The position numbers and the translations under genes are program-made. DNA of 20,185 nucleotides from DATJFH01 sp035495815 (GTDB lineage Bacteria; Acidobacteriota; Terriglobia; Bryobacterales; Bryobacteraceae): positions 1 through 20,185 of the forward strand of contig DATJFH010000344.1 of NCBI GenBank assembly GCA_035495815.1. The letters run 5' to 3'. Positions 1-6,675 of this stretch are shown here, in pieces. Position 1 is the stretch's first letter. Each line of letters opens with the position of its first letter. Below the pieces are notes generated by a model. It saw only the letters and a list, made by a program, of their open reading frames with translations. It ran no database searches and was not told where the DNA came from.

Positions 1-781
1 GGCAGCGCTGCACGATGTGCTGGCTGGTGCAGTTGTACCAGATGCCGATACTGAGGAAGCCGGTGAATACGCCCGTGAACGGAAACAACTCGTGTTTCGG
101 TGAGTGGAACACCTGGAACTTCTGGGGCAGATCGTGCGCGAGCTGGAACAGGCCGCCGACCTTCATCAGGCCGATGACGGGAACCAGGATGCCGCCCACG
201 AGCAGAACGACCAGCTGCATGAAGTCCGTCCAGGCCACCGATTTCAGCCCTCCGTAGATGGTGTAGGCGCCGGTGAGAATCCCGAGCAGAATGATGGCCA
301 TCACCAGGTCCATTCCGAACATGGTCTGCAGCGCCAGACCGCCCGCATAGAGCGGCCCTGCGATAAGAGAAACGATGTAGCCGATCACGCAGAAGACGGC
401 GAAAACGTATCGCGCCGCTGTATTGTAGCGGCGCTCGAGGAACTCCGGCATCGTGTAGAGGCCGGTGCGCATGTAGTAGGGAAGAAAAACCCAGATCAGC
501 AGCGTGTACACGATCCACGCGTTCCATCCGAAGGCCGCGATGACCACGCCGTGCGAATAGCCCGCGCCCACCTGCGCGATGAAGTGGTCGCTGCTGACGG
601 CGGTCGCCACCATGGACGTCCCGATGACGTACCAGGGCAGCCGTTTGTCGCCGATGAAGTAGGCTTTCGCGCTCTTGCGTCCGCCGCGTGAGACCAGAAA
701 CCCGACCGCGACCGTCAGCAGCAGATAGCCGGCGAAGATCGCGACTTCCCAGCCGGTCAGGTCAACCCGGGCTTCGTTCAA
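1..781 (-). CDS. Sodium:solute symporter (SSS/SLC5 family), 3' end cut off by window edge
   Basis: Translating the minus strand from 781 gives about 260 residues of uninterrupted hydrophobic protein that runs off the left edge. I see at least five or six membrane-spanning segments. The first reads WEVAIFAGYLLLTVAVGFLV; after it come the pattern AYFIGDKRLPWYVIGTSMVA, the stretch YTIYGGLKSVAWTDFMQ, and the motif WYNCTSQHIVQRC near the edge. These match the Na+/sugar and related symporters of the SSS family, which sit in the inner membrane and import solutes with sodium. The start is inferred to be TTG at 781: it overlaps the upstream gene's stop as TTGA and has a GAGG seven bases before it. No ATG gives a full first helix. 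Coupling to the secreted protein upstream suggests uptake of a product of that protein. The substrate cannot be told from sequence; the family is very likely right. Confidence 0.9.
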   Translation of the reverse strand, partial: MNEARVDLTGWEVAIFAGYLLLTVAVGFLVSRGGRKSAKAYFIGDKRLPWYVIGTSMVATAVSSDHFIAQVGAGYSHGVVIAAFGWNAWIVYTLLIWVFLPYYMRTGLYTMPEFLERRYNTAARYVFAVFCVIGYIVSLIAGPLYAGGLALQTMFGMDLVMAIILLGILTGAYTIYGGLKSVAWTDFMQLVVLLVGGILVPVIGLMKVGGLFQLAHDLPQKFQVFHSPKHELFPFTGVFTGFLSIGIWYNCTSQHIVQRC

Positions 782-3258
782 TAGGAAACCTCGACGGAGA
801 ACCGCGCCGCGCCCCGGTTCAGCCGGATTGTGCCGCCGGGATCGAAGCCGGCGTATTCCGCGCCGTTCACCGTGACTTTCCGGATGGGGCGCCGCAGCGA
901 CAGCTCTAGCGTGCTCCAGGCGCCTTTCGGCGGCTCGATGGAAGCGATGATCCGGCCCGCTTCCGGCGATTCCACTTTGAGCGAGATGTCGCCGTAGTAG
1001 GTGGCCAGCCGCTCCGCGCGGATGCTCTTGCCGGGCTCGAGCCACGCCCGCGGCGCGCCCTTCAACAGGAACAGGCGGCCGGTCTCGATGTTTTCTTTCA
1101 GCTCCTCGAGTACCAGAGCGTTCCGCAGCATCAGCAGCGTGTCGGCGTTGGCCGCCGAATTCGGGAACGAGTAATCGGCGCCGACGTATCCGCCGTTCTC
1201 CGTGTTGTAGCCGATAAACGGGGATCCTTCCGAGGCCACATACACATTGCGCGACATGCCAAAAGCCAGCTTGGCGTAGAGGCCAAGCAGAAACTCGTTC
1301 ACCTGTCCGCGGCGGAGACGGTAGTTGTAATAGCCGCCGTCGTAGACGTTATTGATCCAGCCGTAGGGTCCGCCGGTCTGATTGCGAGCGCGGGTGAGGC
1401 CGAGCACGAAGCCGTTCCGCTGCTGGACGTAATCGGCGAGCCACTGTCCCACGTCGTCCTCCGGGTCGAAAAAGTTGTAGTGAAATTCCATATCGACCCA
1501 GTAATGAAAATAGGTTCCCTGCAGGCGTCCGAGCGCGAGGTCGTCATACGGCTCGGGGCCGTAATCCGGAGTCTGTCGGAAAAGCAGAGTCTGCAGATCG
1601 ACGAACGGCGGACGGCCCGGAATGCGGATGGCCGCGCGGCGCATTGCGTCGAGGAGCGTGCGGCGGAAATCGGCGGCTTCACTCAGGTATCTTTTCCCCC
1701 GGGCGGCATCGATCCCGCTGGCGGCCAGGACGCGTCCGAAATCTTCGAGACCCTGGCAATTGGTGATGTTGTGCCCCGGCACGTAGACGCGCTGCGTGCT
1801 GGCCTGTACGTCGACTCCGGGCTTATCCGGCGGCAGCAGGCCCCAGTACAACGGCTTCTCGCCGCCGCCAGTCATGGTGGAGCGGCGTTCGGCGACGATT
1901 TCGTCAGCCACCCGGTAGTAATCCGCCTTGAAGCGGTCGAACAGGTCCGTGCGGCCCGTGAGGCGCCAGGTTTCGAGCAGATGGTGCAGAGGCATGGCGC
2001 GGCGGTTCTGATACTTCCGACCGGCGCCCTGCGGCGTCACGCTCATTCCGACGAACCAGGGCTGCATGCGCGTGGCGTAGTCCTTGAACCCGTACATGGC
2101 GAAGACGTGCGTGGCGAAGCCGTTCTCAAACGGGTAGGTCGAATCGTTGTAGCGCAGGCCCGAGCCGTAGGTGAATTTGGGACCGTCGGCCAGCACGAAA
2201 TTCTGGAGCAGCAGCGCGCGCCAGACGTCGTTGACGCGGGGCTCCGGCACGTCAATGATCGCCGCCTTGGCCAGCATTCCTGACCAGAAAGCCCGCACTT
2301 TGCGGTGGACGGCTTCGAAATGGTCACAGGACGCGGGACCGGGCAGGTGGCCTGAATCCGGCAGGTACGGAATCTCCAGGCAGACCCGTGTCGTGGCGCC
2401 GGGCTCCAGCGAAAATTTGTGCTCCACGCGGCCCGCGGAATCGTCGAACGAAGCGGCTGGATCGCTCTGCGCCAGAAGAACCGATCCGTCCGCATTCAGC
2501 GCCCGGCTCTTGGAGAAACGCGGACGGTGGCCATCGTTCAGCACGATGTGTTCGGCCAGTAGGGCGGTCCGTTTTGCTTGCGAAACGTTCGTAATCTCGA
2601 ACCTGACGTAGGCGATGTCCCAACCCGCGGATTCGCGCTCCGGACGAGAGGCAAGCGCGGTCTCGGTGTAGCGGATGCCTTCGCGCTCATACGTGGCCGT
2701 GACGATGGGCAGATATCCGTCTTCGTAGCGGATTCCGGAATAATGGTCGCGAACGCGCCCGAAGAGCTCCGAAGCGGCGCCCACCCGGAACTCGATCGTC
2801 AGATTATGGGCCAGCGGCTGGACGCCGGTTTCACCCAGGCGATTGGTCAGCCGGCCTTTGATCAGATTGGCGGCGATGGCGCCGTTCCAGTAGATGGAAA
2901 ACTCGTCGTGATAGCCGTCCGCCGGCTGGTTCGGATCGGAGTAGGAGCCGAGGACGGTGCGGTCGAGGATCTTGCCCGGATAGAGCGCCGTCAGCGCGTC
3001 GAAGGAAGGCTCGCCTGCAGCCAGGATGCGCCTGGCAAGCGGGTCGTCGGGACCGGCCGTCATCTCCGCTTCCCACTTCTTCCCGGACTGCATGGCGGCC
3101 CGCTCGGCTGGAGTAAACTCGATGTCTTTGATCCAGGAATCGGTGAGCGCCACGTAGCGCCGCTTCAGCGCCTGGGATTGAGCCGGGTCGGTGATAACGG
3201 CGCGGTCAGCGCCGCGGGCAGAGACGGCCACGAATAGCAGCGTCCAGAATCGTTTCAT
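778..3258 (-). CDS. Secreted protein, probable (alpha/alpha)6-toroid glycosidase-like
   Basis: 826 residues. The N terminus (MKRFWTLLFVAVSARGADRA) is a short, typical Sec signal peptide, so the protein is probably exported. An N-terminal beta-rich region (about 90-320) is followed by a long middle region (about 340-690) with many aromatic and acidic motifs, such as YFHYWVDMEFHYNFFDPEDD, GGPYGWINNVYDGGYYNYRL and QVNEFLLGLYAKLAFG. The last 100 residues look like a beta-sandwich (WSTLELSLRRPIRKVTVNGA). Beta-sandwich, helical toroid, small beta domain is the usual order in six-hairpin glycosidases, hence the call. I recognise neither a specific GH family nor a confirmed catalytic acid/base pair. 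It is the first gene of an operon with the symporter and ends in a TTGA overlap. The start has no Shine-Dalgarno but a good promoter 14 bases upstream. A sugar-acting role is inference. Confidence 0.6.
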   Translation of the reverse strand: MKRFWTLLFVAVSARGADRAVITDPAQSQALKRRYVALTDSWIKDIEFTPAERAAMQSGKKWEAEMTAGPDDPLARRILAAGEPSFDALTALYPGKILDRTVLGSYSDPNQPADGYHDEFSIYWNGAIAANLIKGRLTNRLGETGVQPLAHNLTIEFRVGAASELFGRVRDHYSGIRYEDGYLPIVTATYEREGIRYTETALASRPERESAGWDIAYVRFEITNVSQAKRTALLAEHIVLNDGHRPRFSKSRALNADGSVLLAQSDPAASFDDSAGRVEHKFSLEPGATTRVCLEIPYLPDSGHLPGPASCDHFEAVHRKVRAFWSGMLAKAAIIDVPEPRVNDVWRALLLQNFVLADGPKFTYGSGLRYNDSTYPFENGFATHVFAMYGFKDYATRMQPWFVGMSVTPQGAGRKYQNRRAMPLHHLLETWRLTGRTDLFDRFKADYYRVADEIVAERRSTMTGGGEKPLYWGLLPPDKPGVDVQASTQRVYVPGHNITNCQGLEDFGRVLAASGIDAARGKRYLSEAADFRRTLLDAMRRAAIRIPGRPPFVDLQTLLFRQTPDYGPEPYDDLALGRLQGTYFHYWVDMEFHYNFFDPEDDVGQWLADYVQQRNGFVLGLTRARNQTGGPYGWINNVYDGGYYNYRLRRGQVNEFLLGLYAKLAFGMSRNVYVASEGSPFIGYNTENGGYVGADYSFPNSAANADTLLMLRNALVLEELKENIETGRLFLLKGAPRAWLEPGKSIRAERLATYYGDISLKVESPEAGRIIASIEPPKGAWSTLELSLRRPIRKVTVNGAEYAGFDPGGTIRLNRGAARFSVEVSY
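789..792 (-). promoter_or_regulatory. Ribosome binding site supporting a TTG start
   Basis: On the minus strand a GAGG lies seven bases before the TTG at 781. It falls inside the last codons of the upstream gene. This favours TTG as the symporter start and suggests translational coupling through the TTGA overlap. Confidence 0.55.
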
Positions 3259-3272
3259 GCCGTTGAAGGACG

Positions 3273-3302
3273 ATGATAACGAAACGGCTTCGGACTTTAC
3301 AA
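3273..3302 (-). promoter_or_regulatory. Sigma70-type promoter for the glycosidase-like/symporter operon
   Basis: On the minus strand, TTGTAA (3302-3297) and TATCAT (3278-3273) are separated by 18 bases. The -10 differs from TATAAT at one position and the -35 from TTGACA at two. Transcription would begin near 3266, leaving a leader of about eight bases before the ATG at 3258. That agrees with the absence of a Shine-Dalgarno there. Confidence 0.5.
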
Positions 3303-3376
3303 CGTTTTACACCGGAAAGGAAACGCCGGAAGCGGACCGCGGAGTCTCGAAGAGCAGGAGATCTTACCCAAAGACC

Positions 3377-3841
3377 ATGAAAAAGGCGATTCTCGGTTTG
3401 CTGCTTTCATCCACATTCGTCGCGGCGTCCTTGCATGCCCAGCGCTCGGGCAATCCGCCCTCGGCCGCGGACATGGCGCAGCGCAAGGTGAGCATGCTGA
3501 CGCGGCAACTCACGCTTACCGAAGCCCAGCAGCAGCAGGCTGCCACCATTTTCAACAGCGCAGTCCAGGCGCAGTCTGCCGCCCGGGAGGGTTTGCGGAC
3601 AGCCCGTCAGACCATCAGCGACGCGGTGAAGACGAACAACATAGCGGCGATCGATCAGGCGTCGGCGACCATTGGGAACTTGACGGCACAGATCACATCG
3701 TCGGAGGCGAAGGCCGACGCCGCCTTCTATCAGCTCCTGACACCGGATCAACAGTCCAGGTTCAGGCAGTTTCCGGGAGCCGGACCAGGCGGCTTCGGCG
3801 GATTCAGCCGCGGGCAGGGGCGTGGTCCACGAGGGAATTAG
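3377..3841 (+). CDS. Small exported LTXXQ-motif protein (Spy/CpxP-like)
   Basis: 154 residues from the ATG at 3377. Residues 1-22 (MKKAILGLLLSSTFVAASLHAQ) form a clean Sec signal peptide cleaved near the AHAQ-like site. The mature part is mostly helical and Gln/Ala-rich, with LTLTEAQQQQ near residue 48 and LTPDQQSRF near residue 128. That spacing is seen in Spy/CpxP-type periplasmic proteins, which act as ATP-independent chaperones or envelope-stress sensors. The C terminus is a Gly/Arg/Phe-rich tail (FGGFSRGQGRGPRGN). An in-frame upstream start at 3191 would add residues that overlap the divergent gene and bury the signal peptide, so I chose 3377. An AGGAG lies 16 bases before the ATG, too far to be convincing. 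The gene stands alone: divergent from the gene before it, convergent with the one after. Family membership is likely; function is inferred. Confidence 0.75.
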   Translation: MKKAILGLLLSSTFVAASLHAQRSGNPPSAADMAQRKVSMLTRQLTLTEAQQQQAATIFNSAVQAQSAAREGLRTARQTISDAVKTNNIAAIDQASATIGNLTAQITSSEAKADAAFYQLLTPDQQSRFRQFPGAGPGGFGGFSRGQGRGPRGN

Positions 3842-3867
3842 AGCAGCGCGCCCGGCCCAGCGGCATT

Positions 3868-5364
3868 CTACGCCGGCGCCGCGGAGCCCTTCAGCCGGAA
3901 CATGACCTGCAGTTTCCGGCGCCAGTTTGCTCCCACGCCGATCCTCTCGATATCGACTGCGGCTGAAAAGAACTGCAGAATCGTTTCGCTGGTAGGGTGG
4001 AATTCCAGAGCCGGAGAGATCAGCAGCATCCGCGGCGGCTGTTTTCGCAGGGGGATTCCGGGGAAGTAGCCGTACGCGGAGAACTCGTCGCGGTCGAGCC
4101 TCCACTTCACCCGCATCCAGTAATCCAGAGCCTGCAGCGGAAGGTGAAGATCCTGCGAGGCCTTCAGTTCGAGCGCCGCCAGCCGTCCTGAATAATCGAC
4201 GGCCAGCAGATCGATCACGCCGCGCTGGCTGCCGAGCCAGGCCGGCGCCTGACTGTAGACCGGCGACTTGCGCAGCGAAGCGTCCACGATATCCAGCCCG
4301 GTCCGCACCTGTGCGGCCAGCCACTCTTCCGGCTCCTGGTCATGCAGGGGGCTGCGCGGATCGCAGCGCATGAGCGCCAGTTCGGAAGCCAGCAGCCGGA
4401 TCTCCGGCAGATTCCACTCGCGGGCAGCCGCGCGCTTTCCCAGGCCGAACAGCAGCTCGTTCCCGCAGGTGCGGGCGAATTCGACGCCGTGCGCTCGCAG
4501 GCTCACGGCGCCGTTATTGTTGGCTACCTGTTCCACGTCGGGCAGGTCCCGCAAAAGGTCCACCCAGACCTGCGCCTCGGGCGGCGGCCGCCGCACGATC
4601 TCCAGCTTGGAATCCAGATTCCCGTAGTCCCCCGGGTCTCGGCGGATCGCATGTCCCTCGGCCGTGTATGCGTACACCTCGTAGGCGGCCAGCGCCGGGT
4701 CCAGATACGCGATTCGCTGGCACGTCGACGCTTCCCCGCCGGCCGGCAGCAGCAGGATCAGCCTCTCCACTTTGAGTCGCGGCTCCCGGCGGCGCAGGTA
4801 GTCGAGCCAGATCAGGCCGAAGCTCAGGATGCCGGAGGTCTCGATGCAATCCGGGGCGGCTCCGATCGCGGCGATTCCGGATGATCCGCGCCGCAGAAAA
4901 GCCCGCGGGAACACCGGCGACAGGCTGTGCTGCAGATCCTGCTCGGCGCTGACCTCCGCCAGTTTCCAGGCCGGGAACTGGCGCGTCAGGAAGCGTCGAA
5001 AGTGCTCGCGGAACACGAGGCGGCTTCCACGGCGGCCCGCTTCCTGAGACTCGGGGCGGGCCATGTCGATTAGAAACATCGGCCCCGCCTGGCGCGCGAA
5101 GCGCTCTACGACCAGCTCCAGCCGGCCCCTGCGCTCCTCGCAGACGTTTACGATCCGGCGAGTCAGGTTGCGGGTATCGCTCCAGGCCTGAATCGTGAGC
5201 CGCTCGTCGCGGCGGTCCAGCGAATAGCTGCCCTCCTTGAGCGGCAGCAGCTCTTCACCCGGTTCTAATAGATGAGGTTGTTGGGAAGCCTTGAGAAAAC
5301 GCTCAATGGCCGCGTGCATGCCGGCGGCGTCGCGCGCGGCAGCCGCCGAAGCGGCGGATCTCAT
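3868..5364 (-). CDS. Unrecognised protein with C-terminal PD-(D/E)XK-like nuclease core
   Basis: 498 residues from the ATG at 5364. I do not recognise the family as a whole. Near the C terminus, RGVIDLLAVDYSGRLAALEL runs into Lys401: Asp385, a short beta-turn, then Glu399-Leu-Lys401. This is the D-x(13)-ExK signature of the PD-(D/E)XK nuclease fold, preceded by a helix (EEWLAAQVRTGLDIVDASLR) that could supply the family's extra acidic residue. The region after it (LPLQALDYWMRVKWRL) fits the helix packed on that core. The N-terminal 350 residues are rich in Arg and Glu, have no signal peptide, and suggest a cytoplasmic nucleic-acid-related or regulatory protein. Alternative starts are 5379 and 5319; 5364 fits a -10 element on this strand. 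A much longer reading frame upstream only shadows the DedA gene. It is divergent from dedA and has no operon partner here. Confidence 0.6.
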   Translation of the reverse strand: MRSAASAAAARDAAGMHAAIERFLKASQQPHLLEPGEELLPLKEGSYSLDRRDERLTIQAWSDTRNLTRRIVNVCEERRGRLELVVERFARQAGPMFLIDMARPESQEAGRRGSRLVFREHFRRFLTRQFPAWKLAEVSAEQDLQHSLSPVFPRAFLRRGSSGIAAIGAAPDCIETSGILSFGLIWLDYLRRREPRLKVERLILLLPAGGEASTCQRIAYLDPALAAYEVYAYTAEGHAIRRDPGDYGNLDSKLEIVRRPPPEAQVWVDLLRDLPDVEQVANNNGAVSLRAHGVEFARTCGNELLFGLGKRAAAREWNLPEIRLLASELALMRCDPRSPLHDQEPEEWLAAQVRTGLDIVDASLRKSPVYSQAPAWLGSQRGVIDLLAVDYSGRLAALELKASQDLHLPLQALDYWMRVKWRLDRDEFSAYGYFPGIPLRKQPPRMLLISPALEFHPTSETILQFFSAAVDIERIGVGANWRRKLQVMFRLKGSAAPA

Positions 5365-5370
5365 GCGGTT

Positions 5371-5379
5371 TGCTATCAT
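5371..5379 (+). promoter_or_regulatory. Extended -10 promoter for dedA
   Basis: TGCTATCAT has the TGn extension followed by a hexamer one base from TATAAT. It lies 12 bases before the dedA ATG at 5392, so the transcript would have a leader of only about six bases. No TTGACA-like -35 is seen, as expected for an extended -10 promoter. Confidence 0.45.
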
Positions 5380-5383
5380 TCTA
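5378..5383 (-). promoter_or_regulatory. -10 element for the PD-(D/E)XK-like gene, overlapping the dedA -10
   Basis: Minus-strand TAGAAT (one mismatch to TATAAT) lies 13 bases before the ATG at 5364, giving a leader of about six bases. It overlaps the plus-strand -10 of dedA by two bases. No convincing -35 is visible. Confidence 0.35.
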
Positions 5384-5391
5384 CTGCGTCC

Positions 5392-5988
5392 ATGGAATCC
5401 TTGCTCGGCTGGGTCACCGAATACGGGGCCGTGTCCCTTTTTTTTTGCATGATGCTGGGCATTATCGGACTGCCGATCCCGGACGAGACGCTGCTCGTCT
5501 TCTCCGGATACCTGATCTTCAAGGGCCGGCTCGAGCCGGTGTTCACTCTCACCATGGCATTTCTGGGAAGTATGGCGGGCATCACGGTGAGCTATTTTCT
5601 GGGGCGCATTTACGGGCTCAAGCTCATTCACAAATACGGGCGATTGCTTCATGTAACGGAGGAGCGGTACCTGAAGGTGCACAACTGGTTCGAGCATGTC
5701 GGGCGCTGGAGCCTGTTTTTCGGCTATTACATCGCCGGGGTGCGGCATTTCACCGCCATGGTGGCCGGGGCCTCCGGGCTGGAGTATCCGCGCTTCGCCG
5801 CTTTCGCCTATACGGGAGCGCTGACATGGGTAACCACATTCCTGGCGCTTGGATATTTTGTCGGTGAGCGGTGGGAGAGCGCCTCCGAACAGATCCACCA
5901 CTACGTCCTGGCCGGCGGCGCGGCGATCGGCGCCATGGTGGCGCTTTTCCTGCTCTGGCAGTGGGTGGCGGCGAGGAAACGGAGTTGA
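5392..5988 (+). CDS. DedA family inner-membrane protein (VTT/SNARE-associated domain)
   Basis: 198 residues, typical for DedA proteins. These are undecaprenyl-phosphate or phospholipid flippase/transporter-type membrane proteins linked to envelope integrity. The conserved N-terminal re-entrant motif GIIGLPIPDETLLVFSGYL is present with its acidic residue. The later motif reads FFGYYIAGVRHFTAMVAGAS, so the usual first Arg of the F-x-R-F-x-P-G-x-R pattern is replaced by Tyr, while the second Arg (GVRHF) stays. Four to five membrane segments follow, the last being GAAIGAMVALFLLWQWVA before a basic ARKRS tail. The start was chosen at 5392 because the reading frame further upstream is low-quality sequence over the divergent gene and an extended -10 lies just before this ATG. 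The stop overlaps the next start as TTGA. A run of nine T lies at codons 16-18. Confidence 0.9.
   Translation: MESLLGWVTEYGAVSLFFCMMLGIIGLPIPDETLLVFSGYLIFKGRLEPVFTLTMAFLGSMAGITVSYFLGRIYGLKLIHKYGRLLHVTEERYLKVHNWFEHVGRWSLFFGYYIAGVRHFTAMVAGASGLEYPRFAAFAYTGALTWVTTFLALGYFVGERWESASEQIHHYVLAGGAAIGAMVALFLLWQWVAARKRS
5973..5977 (+). promoter_or_regulatory. Ribosome binding site supporting a TTG start of the YggS-like gene
   Basis: GAGGA lies inside the last dedA codons, seven bases before the TTG at 5985. Together with the TTGA overlap it supports translation of the next gene from TTG, coupled to dedA. Confidence 0.5.
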
Positions 5989-6668
5989 GACCGGACTTGG
6001 CAGACAGGCTCGCGCAGGTGAAGGCCCGCATCGGGGAGGCGGCCGCGCGCGCCGGCAGAGAGCCCCGGGAGATCACATTGATCGCAGTAACAAAGGTCTT
6101 CCCGGCGACCGCGATTCTGGAGAGTTACGAACTCGGCGTCCGTGATTTCGGCGAGAACTATCTTCAGGAATTTGAAGAGAAATATCCGCAGGTGCGGGCG
6201 CTGCCCGGCGCGCGTTTTCACCTGATCGGCCATCTGCAGTCGAACAAGGCCCGGCGCGCGTCCGAGTTGTTCCACAGTATTCAGACCGTGGACACGGAAA
6301 AGCTGGCCCGGCGGCTGGACGCCGCGGGCAAGCCGCTCGACATCATGCTGGAAGTAAAGCTCTCGCCGGAGGAGGCGAAAGCGGGCGTGGATCCATCGGG
6401 GCTGCCCGCGCTCGTGGCCGCCGTACGCGGCTGCGCGAATCTGCGGCTCCTGGGGCTGATGACCATGCCGCCATGGTCCGATGACGCCGAGCGGTCGCGC
6501 CCTTATTTCCGCCGGCTGCGCGAGCTGGCCTCCGAGCAGGGGCTGGAGCAGCTCTCCATGGGAATGTCGCACGATTTCGAGGTCGCGATAGAAGAAGGCG
6601 CGACGCACGTGCGGGTCGGCACGGATCTGTTCGGCCGGCGAAAACGTCCTGAGACAGCAGGGTTATAA
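5985..6668 (+). CDS. YggS/PLPBP family pyridoxal-phosphate-binding protein (PLP homeostasis)
   Basis: 227 residues from the TTG at 5985, matching the usual 220-235 of the family. It is a single-domain PLP-binding TIM barrel related to the N-terminal domain of alanine racemase. It has no known enzyme activity and acts in vitamin B6 and amino-acid homeostasis in the cytoplasm. The PLP lysine is Lys37 in IAVTKVFP. Other family motifs are present: GENYLQEFEEK, FHLIGHLQSNKAR, SIQTVD, LGLMTMPP, LSMGMSHDFEVAIEEGATHV and RVGTDLFGRR. A longer frame from 5871 would lie wholly over dedA and adds Arg-rich sequence unlike the family. TTG overlaps the dedA stop by TTGA and has a GAGGA seven bases upstream. 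In many bacteria this gene sits near proC, yggT or sepF; the pairing with dedA is less usual. Its stop codon lies within the -10 of the next gene. Confidence 0.93.
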   Translation: MRPDLADRLAQVKARIGEAAARAGREPREITLIAVTKVFPATAILESYELGVRDFGENYLQEFEEKYPQVRALPGARFHLIGHLQSNKARRASELFHSIQTVDTEKLARRLDAAGKPLDIMLEVKLSPEEAKAGVDPSGLPALVAAVRGCANLRLLGLMTMPPWSDDAERSRPYFRRLRELASEQGLEQLSMGMSHDFEVAIEEGATHVRVGTDLFGRRKRPETAGL

Positions 6669-6669
6669 T
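6664..6669 (+). promoter_or_regulatory. Perfect TATAAT -10, predicted leaderless start for the DUF1549/DUF1553 gene
   Basis: TATAAT ends six bases before the ATG at 6676, so the usual start point seven bases downstream falls on the A of the ATG. The hexamer includes the TAA stop of the YggS-like gene. No clear -35 and no Shine-Dalgarno are present. Confidence 0.5.
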
Positions 6670-6675
6670 AGACCA

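Noticed and set aside
221..225. Reading the CxxCH in the DUF1549 protein (residues 221-225, nucleotides 7336-7350) as proof of a cytochrome
   Set aside because: This motif is part of the DUF1549 family pattern itself; without a cytochrome-c fold around it, heme binding is not shown.
104..691. 195-codon open frame on the plus strand at the left edge
   Set aside because: The minus strand encodes a continuous SSS-family symporter with membrane segments over the same bases.
3191..3376. Upstream extension of the small LTXXQ protein to 3191
   Set aside because: It would overlap the divergent gene and its promoter and place the signal peptide in the middle of the protein.
3842..3867. Terminator between the convergent genes at 3841 and 3868
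   Set aside because: The 26-base gap has no clear stem-loop and no T-run on either strand.
5365..5901. N-terminal extension of the nuclease-like gene up to 5901
   Set aside because: This stretch is antisense to the conserved DedA protein and has no coherent protein pattern. The start was placed at 5364.
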